Origin: a virus | Reading direction: 5' to 3' (one strand) | IMG/VR virus record: IMGVR_UViG_3300042922_001431 | Span: 1-34,538 of that record | Length of the DNA: 34,538 nt | Shown here: piece after piece, positions 19,881 through 28,481 of the stretch | Layout: every line of letters begins with the position of its first letter | Numbering within the stretch: the stretch's first letter is position 1 | Translations under genes and position numbers: made by a program | Notes under the pieces: model-generated | Told to the model about the DNA's origin: nothing | Database searches by the model: none | What the model saw: only the letters and a program-made list of their open reading frames with translations

Positions 19881-20992
19881 ATTACAACCACTCTCCTTGT
19901 ATTGTGTCTCATTTTCCCACCTGCTTGCAAATCCATTTCCCATTCTGTTTCAGTAAACTTTGATGATATATCAAGATTTTCATATTCAATAAATAATGTA
20001 TCCATATAACTATGATGAGGCATTAGGGCCGTTTCAAACTGAAACTTCTCGTAAACATTAGAGGCATTATAAGCTATTCTTTTTGTGTATGCATCTAATG
20101 TAGCCTGATCTGCTATATCGTCTATCTGCCTGTAATCAACAATTGTTCTGCCCCTATTAACTGTTGAGGGTTTGGAGGTTGCGGAGTCATTTACATAGAT
20201 ACTGGTAAGGGATGTTTTTTCAGGGTTCGAAGCTGTTATAATCCACTTATTTGGAACATTGAATAAATCAAGCTCATTTACGGCCCCTTCATATACAACA
20301 CTTATGTTATTAGTCTTATATTCATAATCAATTGTTTTACTGGAGGGTAATATATATGGTTTGCTCACAAAATAACCATTAGCATCTACCCAAATTGATG
20401 TGTAATTTATTTCCTCCAACAATTGGTTGACTGCTTCTAATTTACTTGTACCAATCTCAAACTCTTTGTCGGTAACAATTACGTTGTCTTTGGTAGGTAT
20501 ATCAATCTTTCTTATTCCGGCATTGTTTATTATACTGGCAATTGCATCTGTGTACCTTGTTCCGGCTGGTATCCTATACCTGTTGTCAAATTTATCCTCT
20601 GTCAGTATTAGGCTTGCATCATAGGCCTCTATTTCTCTCCAAATACCAGCATTATCCTTTCGGGTAGGTGATGATAGTAAAAATACACCCAGGGGCCATT
20701 CAATATAGTTCCCGTCAGGCATTTTCAAAATAAAAACTGGCTGAACTCTATCATTCAGCCAGTCTATGTCTTGTAATTCTGTTTCTTTAAAGGTAAAGTT
20801 TGCAGTCCTTTTTATATCAACCAAACCATTAAAACTTATTGAGTTTCCAGATGTTCCTGATAGTTCTCCAATTTTTTGATCATATCTGTTTAGTAAGTCA
20901 TACCTGAAATTTATCTCCCTTACTCCGTTTCGAGCGTGCAATTGGTTAATAACCGATTCTCTACTGTATCCTTCTATTGCTAAATCAAGCAT
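19877..20992 (-). CDS. Tail hub / tail-associated protein
   Basis: This 371-residue protein fits the tail hub (Tal or gp27-like) of siphophages. It contains AYDASLILTEDKFDNRYRIP, ITASNPEKTSLTSIYVND and a C-terminal DTLFIEYENLDISSKFTETE that resemble prophage tail endopeptidase-family hubs. No C-terminal lytic domain is fused. It starts 4 nt after the preceding baseplate gene with GAGGTTT upstream, and overlaps the next gene by 4 nt. It should form the ring that closes the tail tip and opens for DNA. Confidence 0.75.
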   Translation of the reverse strand: MLDLAIEGYSRESVINQLHARNGVREINFRYDLLNRYDQKIGELSGTSGNSISFNGLVDIKRTANFTFKETELQDIDWLNDRVQPVFILKMPDGNYIEWPLGVFLLSSPTRKDNAGIWREIEAYDASLILTEDKFDNRYRIPAGTRYTDAIASIINNAGIRKIDIPTKDNVIVTDKEFEIGTSKLEAVNQLLEEINYTSIWVDANGYFVSKPYILPSSKTIDYEYKTNNISVVYEGAVNELDLFNVPNKWIITASNPEKTSLTSIYVNDSATSKPSTVNRGRTIVDYRQIDDIADQATLDAYTKRIAYNASNVYEKFQFETALMPHHSYMDTLFIEYENLDISSKFTETEWEMDLQAGGKMRHNTRRVVVI

Positions 20993-20996
20993 CTTT

Positions 20997-22817
20997 TTAA
21001 ACCTCCAGTTCCTCAGTATAATCAGTCTGGCTGATAGTCAAACTGATTATATACCCTGCATAATGATCGGTTATATTTAATCCGGATATATTTCCATATA
21101 GTTTACGCCTGCTGTCCCTATACAGTACAATTCCTTTAAGGTATATAATTTCCAGCAATTGTTGATAGTCTTTATCATCCTGTATAAAAAAGGATAATGA
21201 AACCCCTTTGCTGAAATGTTCCGAATATTCAATGACAGGATATTTACGACCACTAAAATAATTTGATGTGTTCGGCGTATTGATAGTAATATTTTTAGCC
21301 GGTCTATCATTTAGATTAACCTTTACCTCAAATATATTGCCTAAATATGATATTGGAGCAAATATTGATTTATCAATTTTCGGGCTGTAGGTCACTTTTA
21401 TGTCGCTATCATTATATGCCTCTAAACTATTCACAGTCCGAACAAAGTACTGGTACTGTTTATTACTCTCAATTGTATTATCAATTAATATATCTGTTAA
21501 GGATTTAGTAACACATTTGAAATCATTTGAGCTAATTTCTGATCTATATAAGAGTAAGTAACTGTTATTTAAAATATTACTCAAAGCTGTTATGCTGTAC
21601 TTATTCCTACTTAGTCCCACCTGCGGCTTATATGGTTTTGTTGTAGATATAGTAAAAAAGAATGAAGCCCAATCAGAGAATAAATCGTACTCATTTTTAA
21701 CTCTAATCCTTGCCGTATACCCACTGTCTGCCAGAAAATCAGTGATTTTATGCGTTTTAATCGTTGTACTTGCAACATTCCCTGTGTCGTAAATAATATT
21801 ATTGTCTTTTAGTATCTGTAACTGGTATATCTGTTGTGATGCCGCGCCCCATGTTATCACAGGTCTTGCAGTATTAGTAGTCACATTGATTATATTAGGA
21901 GCAATAGGAGCTCCAGTAACATAAAATACTGCAATATCACTTTCGGGACTTGCTTCATCGTTTGCGTTGTAGGTTTTTACTTTCCAATAAACATTACCAG
22001 GAGTTAATGTGTTTGCAGCCATGTCGTAATAATTGTTTGATGTAGTTTGTGAAACAGTATTCCATGTTGTACTGTTTGTTGACCACAGCAGATCAAACTT
22101 TTTTTGTGTACCTCCAACAGAGCTGTTATACTGCCAAGAAAATCTTATAGCTTTTGTGGAATCAAGATACATACCTACGGGGCTTGATACCGTGGGTTTA
22201 TCTGGCAAAGTATCCTCATAAGTAACTCTTATTAATGGAGGTTTTGTACTATTGCGTGCACTTATTTGCCAAACTGGGCCTTGTGAGTTATAAATAAGTT
22301 CTCCTGCTACCTCCCAGCCTACAGCTATACCTTTGTTTCTTACATCAGTACTGTTTAATAGAGCTATGAATTCTAAGTCTATGTATTGACCTGCTGGAGG
22401 GTCTATAGTACTTCTGACTCCGTTTTTGGTTATCCATTCATGGTATTCCCCCTCCAGCATATAACTGCTATAAGTTTCACTTTCAGTAAAATTCCTCCAC
22501 AACGGTTTTAAAACGAGAGGAAGTAATGGATACGTATCAGGATTTGTATTACTTACATGATTATTTGAATACAGCCTTAATTTTGCGGATGTTATAGTTT
22601 TGTTAGCAGGAAGGGCTGAATAATCAAATTTTAACATTGTTATATACCTTAAATCATAATGCTCTCCATTTGGGCCTTGTCCTCCACTTGATGCCCACCC
22701 TTCAAACGTCAATGCTCCAGCTTGCAACTCCAGGAGTGAACCAAAATTTGCCGAAGGATTATTCCTGTCAATATATGTATCTAAAATACAAGGTAAATCT
22801 ACTGTATACTGCGCCAT
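20997..22817 (-). CDS. Distal tail protein with DNRLRE-like and FnIII domains
   Basis: The 606-residue product is modular. Residues ~1-200 match the DNRLRE/CBM-like jelly roll found in secreted carbohydrate-binding proteins (ILDTYIDRNNPSANFGSLLE, LKFDYSALPANKTITSAKLR). Residues ~205-400 look like two or three fibronectin type III domains (PDKPTVSSPVGM, YWKVKTYNANDEASPES, YTARIRVKNEYDLFSDWA). The last ~120 residues (YFSGRKYPVIEYSEHF to ISLTISQTDYTEELEV) resemble distal tail proteins. It occupies the Dit position after the tape measure, so it is probably a Dit decorated with wall-binding domains. Confidence 0.75.
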   Translation of the reverse strand: MAQYTVDLPCILDTYIDRNNPSANFGSLLELQAGALTFEGWASSGGQGPNGEHYDLRYITMLKFDYSALPANKTITSAKLRLYSNNHVSNTNPDTYPLLPLVLKPLWRNFTESETYSSYMLEGEYHEWITKNGVRSTIDPPAGQYIDLEFIALLNSTDVRNKGIAVGWEVAGELIYNSQGPVWQISARNSTKPPLIRVTYEDTLPDKPTVSSPVGMYLDSTKAIRFSWQYNSSVGGTQKKFDLLWSTNSTTWNTVSQTTSNNYYDMAANTLTPGNVYWKVKTYNANDEASPESDIAVFYVTGAPIAPNIINVTTNTARPVITWGAASQQIYQLQILKDNNIIYDTGNVASTTIKTHKITDFLADSGYTARIRVKNEYDLFSDWASFFFTISTTKPYKPQVGLSRNKYSITALSNILNNSYLLLYRSEISSNDFKCVTKSLTDILIDNTIESNKQYQYFVRTVNSLEAYNDSDIKVTYSPKIDKSIFAPISYLGNIFEVKVNLNDRPAKNITINTPNTSNYFSGRKYPVIEYSEHFSKGVSLSFFIQDDKDYQQLLEIIYLKGIVLYRDSRRKLYGNISGLNITDHYAGYIISLTISQTDYTEELEV

Positions 22818-24911
22818 TTATCCCGTCACCACCTTAACTCTACTTGCCGGCCTTGTTTCTTTAATGAGGTTAGTAACATCATTAAATTCTCGAACATTCT
22901 TAGCATCAATAACTACACTGCCTTGCTGGAAAACATACATGTCACCCAGCGTTGTATTACCATCAGCGCTAAACGGCGTTGATACATCGGGTTTAGTGGC
23001 TCTTACACCACTTGTAAAGTTTGCTGCTTGCACAATATTACTTGATACTTTATCCATTTCATTCTCAAAACCTACACTAATACCCTGTGCCATGTATTTT
23101 CCAACCTCATCAGCTAATACTTTTGAAGGAGAGTGTATTCCAAATGCATTTTTAAACCCTCCTACTATATCACCTGCAAACCCTGTAATTTTATCTTTAA
23201 TCCATTTTACAGAACTTTTTATACCTTCCCATATCCCTTTTATTATGTTCTTCCCAATATCGACCATCTTGTCAGGAATATCCTTAAACCAGTCAATTAC
23301 CTCTTTAATAAAATTGGGTATAGTTTCTTTGAAGAATTTTATTATCCCCTCAACAAAACCATTTACAAAATTTCTAAATGCTTCACAGTTGTCATATAGC
23401 AATTTGAATGCACCGGCAAAAGGATTTACAATCATGAGGAGTAACGATTGCCAATTGTCCTTTATGAAGTCTATTACTTTCCAAAATACTTTTGTTATTG
23501 CTTCGATAGCTTTACCAACCATATCTTTAATGGCTTCCCATACTAATGTTACAGCATTTCTAAAATCCTCATTTGTATTCCATAGAATTATTATGGCAGC
23601 TACTAAGGCGGCAATTAATGTGACAATTAGCATTATCGGATTAGCGTTCTGTGCTGCATTTAGAGCCAATTGCGCTGTCGCTGCACCTTCGTCGGCTGCT
23701 TTAAAGGCTTTTATCGCTGTAACAACCCCATTAATCATTGTGGCTACATTCCAAGCTACCATTCCTGCCGCTATACCAGCAACAATGCTTATTATCGTAC
23801 TGCCGTTATTCATTATAAAACTCAGGATATTAACAAGAGCCGTTGCAAACGACTGTATGCTAGCCTTAACCTTTTCCATATCTATATTTGCTATTAATTC
23901 CTGAATTTTAGGTATTAACTGTCCAAGTGCTTCTCCAAAAGCGCCCATGATAGAGTTTTTGATATTGTCAAGAGTGTCACCAAAAGTGTCAAGCCCAGCT
24001 ACAGCTTCATTTGACATTACTGCGCCGCTATCTCGAGCCTCTTGTGCTAGTCTATTTAATTCATCTCCCCCGGCTTTTATTAGAGGGTTTAATTCCATTG
24101 CTGATTTTCCAAATATCTGCATGGCGAGGGCATCCCGTTCCGTTTCATTACCCACACCTTTCAATGCTGTAAATGCCTCGGACATGACTGTCTCAGCACT
24201 TTTCAATTGCCCGCTACTGTCTGTTACCGATATATGCAATTTTTTAAATGCTTCGGCTTGTGCTCCGGTTCCATCTTGTGCTGCTGCCATAGATTTTGTC
24301 AGCTTGGCCTGTGCTCCTGTTACAGTATCCAATTCGACTCCAAGGTTATTTCCTGCATACTGTAGCTCTTGTAAGCGTTCAGCCGATAATCCGGTAACAT
24401 CGGACTGCCTTTGTAATTCATCAGCATTTTCCATTACAGCACTTGCCATTCCAGCAAAGGCCGCCCCCGCTGCTGCTACAGCTGCGCCTGCTGCTATACC
24501 AATATTTTTCAAGTTATTCAAAGGCTTTTCATCCGATAACGCTTCATTGGTCTGTTTCCCCTGGTTTTCAAGCTTATTCATCTTTATTTCAGTGGATGCA
24601 ACTTCACGCTGGAAAGCGCGGTATTGTTCTTCTGATATTTTACCCTCTTTAAATTGCTGCTGTACCTGTTTTTCAGCATCTTTTAGAGTATTTAATTTAT
24701 TTTTTGTATTGTCTACAGAATCAGCAAGCAACTTTTGCTTTTGCGCCAACAACTCTGTATTAGTTGGATCGAGTTTCAATAGTTTCTCAACCTGCTTCAA
24801 TTCGCTTTGTAAGTCCCTACTGGTTTTGTTTGATCCTTCTAAAGCCTTGTTGAGAGGGGCGGTGTCGCCACCTATTTCAATCGTTATGCCTTTTATATTT
24901 CCACTAGCCAT
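22818..24911 (-). CDS. Tail tape measure protein
   Basis: The 697-residue protein has a long N-terminal coiled coil (about 25-130), a Gly/Ala hydrophobic patch (IGIAAGAAVAAAGAAFAGMA), the TMP-type domain around DELQRQSDVTGLSAERLQEL, further hydrophobic stretches (about 350-445) and repeated amphipathic Trp/Lys helices (VIDFIKDNWQ, VIDWFKDIPDKM, GIWEGIKSSVKWIKD). The NAFGIHSPSKVLADEVGKY motif near the end is typical. It sets tail length; at the usual ~0.15 nm per residue a tail near 105 nm is expected. AAGGAAGGAGGG precedes the ATG. Confidence 0.92.
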   Translation of the reverse strand: MASGNIKGITIEIGGDTAPLNKALEGSNKTSRDLQSELKQVEKLLKLDPTNTELLAQKQKLLADSVDNTKNKLNTLKDAEKQVQQQFKEGKISEEQYRAFQREVASTEIKMNKLENQGKQTNEALSDEKPLNNLKNIGIAAGAAVAAAGAAFAGMASAVMENADELQRQSDVTGLSAERLQELQYAGNNLGVELDTVTGAQAKLTKSMAAAQDGTGAQAEAFKKLHISVTDSSGQLKSAETVMSEAFTALKGVGNETERDALAMQIFGKSAMELNPLIKAGGDELNRLAQEARDSGAVMSNEAVAGLDTFGDTLDNIKNSIMGAFGEALGQLIPKIQELIANIDMEKVKASIQSFATALVNILSFIMNNGSTIISIVAGIAAGMVAWNVATMINGVVTAIKAFKAADEGAATAQLALNAAQNANPIMLIVTLIAALVAAIIILWNTNEDFRNAVTLVWEAIKDMVGKAIEAITKVFWKVIDFIKDNWQSLLLMIVNPFAGAFKLLYDNCEAFRNFVNGFVEGIIKFFKETIPNFIKEVIDWFKDIPDKMVDIGKNIIKGIWEGIKSSVKWIKDKITGFAGDIVGGFKNAFGIHSPSKVLADEVGKYMAQGISVGFENEMDKVSSNIVQAANFTSGVRATKPDVSTPFSADGNTTLGDMYVFQQGSVVIDAKNVREFNDVTNLIKETRPASRVKVVTG

Positions 24912-24912
24912 A

Positions 24913-25137
24913 TTAACCCTCCTTCCTTAATTTTTCTCTTAATTTCTTTCTATCTGGCTCTTTTTGCTCTAAAATCCAACATCTTTCTAAATACTTTTGC
25001 CCTTCTTCAGTTTTCATGTATTTATAAATAACAGCATCCCTTAGTATTACGTGATAAGTAAAAACATCAAGTTCGTAAACCTTGGCAAAATTAAAGCCGG
25101 TATATTCTGATACCAACTTTTCTTCAAGATAATTCAA
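24913..25137 (-). CDS. Tail assembly chaperone, downstream (-1) frame
   Basis: This 74-residue frame (LNYLEEKLVSEYTGFNFAKV and on) has only a TTG without a ribosome site. It lies in the -1 frame relative to the upstream chaperone gene and is open from the slippery site at 25185. It is therefore made as the tail of a fusion, about 188 residues in all (25478-24913), like lambda gpGT. The helical, Trp/Glu-rich sequence fits a tape-measure-binding chaperone segment. Confidence 0.85.
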   Translation of the reverse strand: MNYLEEKLVSEYTGFNFAKVYELDVFTYHVILRDAVIYKYMKTEEGQKYLERCWILEQKEPDRKKLREKLRKEG

Positions 25138-25146
25138 CTGATAATG

Positions 25147-25191
25147 TCCCTCGTCTGCATCATCAGGACAGCGAGGGATTTTTAGTTTGGG
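25147..25191 (-). promoter_or_regulatory. Programmed -1 ribosomal frameshift signal
   Basis: On the minus strand the heptamer CCCAAAC (25191-25185) sits in the correct frame (C CCA AAC) directly before the TAA stop. Six bases further a perfect 7-bp stem follows (TCCCTCG with CGAGGGA, 25178-25147) with an 18-base loop. Slipping back one base joins the upstream frame exactly to the frame of 24913-25137. Confidence 0.88.
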
Positions 25192-25478
25192 CTGTTTCTA
25201 ACCTCACCTATCCATTTGAAATATGCAGTTAATATTTCAAGTAATTGGTCAAAATCCAATTCATCAATAAGTTCGTCTTGAACTTGATACCCAGATTTAT
25301 TTTTATTAAGCATAATTTTTACTGCTTCTACCAAATCTTCAATAGCATCTTCGTTTTTTGCTTTTGCTAATGAGGTTATTTTCTTTAAAACCTTAAGCTT
25401 TGGTGGTTCAACATCAATTTCAATATTGTTGATTTTAATCTTAAAATATCGCTTACTTATTGAATCTATATCAAACAT
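25182..25478 (-). CDS. Tail assembly chaperone (gpG-like)
   Basis: This 98-residue protein begins MFDIDSISKRYFKIKINNIE and is otherwise helical (LKVLKKITSLAKAKNEDAIE). Its place between major tail protein and tape measure is that of lambda gpG. AAGGAGTGA precedes the ATG. Most ribosomes stop at TAA; a minority slip at CCCAAAC to make the longer form. Confidence 0.85.
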   Translation of the reverse strand: MFDIDSISKRYFKIKINNIEIDVEPPKLKVLKKITSLAKAKNEDAIEDLVEAVKIMLNKNKSGYQVQDELIDELDFDQLLEILTAYFKWIGEVRNSPN

Positions 25479-25503
25479 ATTATTCTCACTCCTTAAAATA
25501 GAA

Positions 25504-25519
25504 GGGGCATTTCTGCCCC
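25504..25519 (-). terminator. GAAA-loop hairpin after the major tail gene
   Basis: On the minus strand GGGGCA and TGCCCC form a stem closed by the stable tetraloop GAAA, followed by TTCTATTTT. It may be a partial terminator or a 3' stabiliser that keeps tail-tube mRNA above chaperone mRNA. Confidence 0.6.
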
Positions 25520-25524
25520 CATAA

Positions 25525-26070
25525 TTATACTGTTGGTATTTCTTCTGTAAATTTTATCAAAGTACCTTCATCATCCTGTGGCTGTGCCTTGAATTCGGCA
25601 TCAATTACTGTTTCCTTATTCTTAGCAAACGCTAAAGTAAATCCTGCCTGGTTCTGTCCAACAATTGTCACCCGAATATCACCATCTTGGGGGTCTTTAT
25701 GGACAAAGTGCAGAACATACTTTTTCCCATTGTCATTTCCTACACCGCCAATTTTCACAGTCCTTATACCTGCTGCTTCACTTACCCTGGCTGTGCTACT
25801 GAGTTTTTGAAGTGTTTTCCCGCACCATGTCATTATTCCACTTTTAAGCTTTGCTTCTTCATCACTTATAATGACTTTTGATACCTTTCCCATATCGTCT
25901 TTGGCTTCATAATATGTCGGTTTGTACTCCAGACTTGCCCCTCCCTGTATTGCTCCAAGTTGGTTAGCCTCTGTTTCAATTGTTACATTGTCAGGAATGG
26001 TTCCGGTAAACTCCATGCAGTATAAATTTCCGCTACCCAATACTATTTTTTCTTTTCCATCTATAGACAT
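25525..26070 (-). CDS. Major tail (tube) protein
   Basis: The 181-residue product starts MSIDGKEKIVLGSGNLYCME and is beta-rich, with GGASLEYKPTYYEAKDDMGK and VLHFVHKDPQDGDIRVTIVG segments typical of siphophage tail tube proteins. It lies just before the tail chaperones and after the terminator-type head-tail gene, in the standard order. AGAAAGGAGC precedes the ATG. It assembles into hexameric rings around the tape measure. Confidence 0.85.
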   Translation of the reverse strand: MSIDGKEKIVLGSGNLYCMEFTGTIPDNVTIETEANQLGAIQGGASLEYKPTYYEAKDDMGKVSKVIISDEEAKLKSGIMTWCGKTLQKLSSTARVSEAAGIRTVKIGGVGNDNGKKYVLHFVHKDPQDGDIRVTIVGQNQAGFTLAFAKNKETVIDAEFKAQPQDDEGTLIKFTEEIPTV

Positions 26071-26074
26071 TGTT

Positions 26075-26413
26075 TTAGCTCCTTTCTATTACCTTAATTT
26101 GATAGACTACCTGATATAACTCCTCTGATTCAATCCAAGTTTCAGAGGTAAAATAGCCGGTGTCTATATTCTCCAAAACCGTTTCAATTTGCTGTTCGAT
26201 TTCAGAATCTTTTTTTACAAAATAAAGTTCAATTTGATAATTTCTGAATTTGCCATGAACTTTCACATCTGATGATATGTTAGTATCATCAGATCTAAAA
26301 TACACTATATAGGGCGGCTCTGGAGGAGGGTTTTTCTTATCAACCTTGAACTGTCTGTAAGTAACAGGAAACCCTGTAGTTTTAAGTGAATTTTCAAGTT
26401 CTAACTGCGTCAC
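26075..26413 (-). CDS. Tail terminator / minor tail component
   Basis: The 112-residue product starts at a GTG that overlaps the stop of the preceding gene. EPPYIVYFRSDDTNISSDVK and YQIELYFVKKDSEIEQQIET are typical of the phage tail-completion (gpU/DUF3168-like) fold, in which a strand-rich sheet packs on helices. Its position just before the major tail protein is the usual one. It should cap the tail tube and join it to the head. Confidence 0.72.
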   Translation of the reverse strand: MTQLELENSLKTTGFPVTYRQFKVDKKNPPPEPPYIVYFRSDDTNISSDVKVHGKFRNYQIELYFVKKDSEIEQQIETVLENIDTGYFTSETWIESEELYQVVYQIKVIERS

Positions 26414-26790
26414 CTTTCTATCGCCCCCCTTGTCAATTCCTCCATTCTCTTAATTGCCAACTCCTCTCCATACCGAATATGAGGATATTCCTTTACCCTT
26501 CCACCGTTACGTTTTGCGTGACCATGTTCAAGTAAGTGCGTAAGCCTATGTTGACCATTAACAACATGCCAAACACTCTTTTTTCCATTGTTGTTCTCAT
26601 ATACTGTTTTGACTCGAAACGCCTTAACATATTTCCCAGTGTGCTGATTGAACGGTATCTTATTTTTTATTTCTGAATTTACTTCCCGTGACACAGTATC
26701 AACAGCTTGCTTGACTTTTTCCGTTACTTCCTCTGAATAATTTATTAACTCGGTTATTATTAAACTTGATAAATCATTAACCTGAGCCAT
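26410..26790 (-). CDS. HK97 gp10-like head-tail protein
   Basis: The protein has 126 residues from the ATG at 26790 (a GTG three codons upstream is also possible). The family landmark is HRLTHLLEHGHAKRNGGRV, followed by PHIRYGEEL, as in HK97 gp10/tail-component proteins. The N-terminal half is a long helix. It overlaps both neighbours by a few bases, showing tight coupling. Confidence 0.82.
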   Translation of the reverse strand: MAQVNDLSSLIITELINYSEEVTEKVKQAVDTVSREVNSEIKNKIPFNQHTGKYVKAFRVKTVYENNNGKKSVWHVVNGQHRLTHLLEHGHAKRNGGRVKEYPHIRYGEELAIKRMEELTRGAIER

Positions 26791-27061
26791 GATGAACACC
26801 AGCCTTTAAAGTCAAATATAGTTCAATGTGTTCGTCATTACGTAAGAAAGTACGATAAATCGCAAATACTTGCGAATTGTATCTTGCAATTGTTTCATTC
26901 TCGTAATCATACTCGCTAATGACAATTTTATATTGGGGTTTTAAGCCACTTTGTGAGGCTTGAAAGTACTCAGTCTGAGAAACACTCTCAATATTGCCAA
27001 AAACTTCTTTCCCTATGTTATCCTCTTTATCATCAAAAAGCTTAATTACATCATCCTTCAC
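26777..27061 (-). CDS. Phage head closure / head-tail adaptor
   Basis: This 94-residue protein begins with a GTG start; AAGGGG lies upstream. It has a strand-rich core (YKIVISEYDYENETIARYNS, FAIYRTFLRNDEHIELYLTL) typical of the SPP1 gp16-like head closure fold. It overlaps the connector gene by 11 bp and the gp10-like gene by 14 bp. It should plug the portal once DNA is packaged. Confidence 0.75.
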   Translation of the reverse strand: MKDDVIKLFDDKEDNIGKEVFGNIESVSQTEYFQASQSGLKPQYKIVISEYDYENETIARYNSQVFAIYRTFLRNDEHIELYLTLKAGVHHGSG

Positions 27062-27308
27062 TTATTTTCAACCCCTTTAATTTCGTAAGATACATGTTAT
27101 AGCTCTCCATAAGCTTATCTCTGTCCGGATTATTACCGAAATTAGCTTTGACATAGCAAAGTACCGCCCCCTCAGTAAGAGGGGTAACGGTACTTGTGTC
27201 AATGCCAATACGCTTTATATCGTCCAAAGCTTCATCAATAAGCTGCTGAATGTCTGAGTCTAAAGAAGTTGTTGTTATTCTAAGTCTTTTACGAGCTTTT
27301 TCTAACAT
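27051..27308 (-). CDS. Head-tail connector (gp6/gp15-like)
   Basis: The 85-residue, all-helical product has the family pattern of phage connector proteins (TSLDSDIQQLIDEALDDIKR, EGAVLCYVKANFG, DRDKLMESYNMYLTKLKGL). TTAAGGAGTT precedes the ATG, 12 nt after the capsid gene. It binds beneath the portal as the first ring of the neck. Confidence 0.82.
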   Translation of the reverse strand: MLEKARKRLRITTTSLDSDIQQLIDEALDDIKRIGIDTSTVTPLTEGAVLCYVKANFGNNPDRDKLMESYNMYLTKLKGLKISEG

Positions 27309-27320
27309 TTGACCAACTCC

Positions 27321-28478
27321 TTAAGCTCCTTTTTTGACCCTTAAGAATCCATTATAAGCTGCAACATTTCCTCCTGCAAATATGCTGCCTTTAAATGCAA
27401 TCTGCCCCTGCTTAAACTTGTAATCTGTACTTCTCTGAGTTTCAATGTCAGAAAAAATAGGAAGTTCATAATTTGACAGCGGGCCATAGGCCATGCAATA
27501 GCTGTTAGCGGTTGTTGTTGCGTCTGATAGGGCTTTGCAAGCACTATTGATAATGTAAGGAACACCATCAATAGTGCCAGTGTTCCCGTGGTTAATTATG
27601 GTATAAACTTTCTTTTTGTCTGTTCCTCTTACTTTTGTAAAAGCTTTGAGATCCTTTTTATTGAGTATAAGAACCGCAGTGTCCTCAACGTCTTCTTCAC
27701 CGCCATAGCTGTATATGATTTCGTCAAGTGTATTTTCATCAATAGCGGTAATAGCAATATCTGTATCAGGATCAATAACCTGTTCCGCAGATTCAGTTGG
27801 GTTGAAGAATATGCCTCTAAACTTCCCAGCTCCACCATTCCCAATAAGTATCTGCCTTGACATATATTTCTTCATAGCCACCGTAGTCCCATTTTCAATT
27901 GTACTGTCATAGTCCGCATTTGGAAGTTTTACAATTTCTTCTGTTTCTTCTGCATAAGCAGTAATTTTAGTTTTTACCATGGCAGCATAACCAAAGACAG
28001 GTTCTGCTGGATTATAGTCGGCTCCCTCCTCAGTGTACCCACCTTCACCATAGTTCTTAACATATGCTCTTTCATAGCTTTCTCCACCAATCAATGGAAC
28101 TGTCCTAACTCTATCCACTAGACTAGATACTTCGTTGAAGGTTGGCTTAATGTCGGAAGCGGTGTGCTTAGGCAGCACGGTTGATGACGAAGAAACAAGG
28201 TTCTTAAATGAATATGTAGCCTTATTTCCAGCCTTAAGAGCTTTTGCTCTTGCTTCTACCCATGAATTTCCTTCTCCTTTTTCTCCGGCTTCCTGAGATT
28301 CAGGATCATCTTTAACCATATCTGCCATAGCTGAGAGTTTAGCCCTATTTGCTGCTGCTTCAATTTTAGTGTTTATATCCTGAGCTTCATTCATCAGGGT
28401 ATCAAGTTTCTCTCCCTCTGCTGTTTTTGCCTCTTCAGCAATTGCTTTCAATCTTGCTTTCATTTCCTTAATATTCAT
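27321..28478 (-). CDS. Major capsid protein (HK97 fold)
   Basis: The 385-residue protein has a helical N-terminal scaffold-like (delta) domain of ~90 residues (MKARLKAIAEEAKTAEGEKL) and then the HK97 capsid core: ASDIKPTFNEVSSLVDRVRT, KITAYAEETEEIVKLPNADY, RQILIGNGGAGKFRGIF and the end block FKQGQIAFKGSIFAGGNVAA. The N-terminal domain is normally removed by the prohead protease encoded next door; a site near residues 90-110 is likely but not readable. No separate scaffold gene is present, as in HK97. Confidence 0.92.
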   Translation of the reverse strand: MNIKEMKARLKAIAEEAKTAEGEKLDTLMNEAQDINTKIEAAANRAKLSAMADMVKDDPESQEAGEKGEGNSWVEARAKALKAGNKATYSFKNLVSSSSTVLPKHTASDIKPTFNEVSSLVDRVRTVPLIGGESYERAYVKNYGEGGYTEEGADYNPAEPVFGYAAMVKTKITAYAEETEEIVKLPNADYDSTIENGTTVAMKKYMSRQILIGNGGAGKFRGIFFNPTESAEQVIDPDTDIAITAIDENTLDEIIYSYGGEEDVEDTAVLILNKKDLKAFTKVRGTDKKKVYTIINHGNTGTIDGVPYIINSACKALSDATTTANSYCMAYGPLSNYELPIFSDIETQRSTDYKFKQGQIAFKGSIFAGGNVAAYNGFLRVKKGA

Positions 28479-28481
28479 GTT

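Noticed and set aside
22864-24930. Long plus-strand frames (346 and 327 codons) opposite the tape measure gene
   Set aside because: They lie wholly antisense to a well-supported tape measure gene, lack ribosome sites and their protein sequence looks like translated reverse complement (Ser/Ala/Ile-rich).
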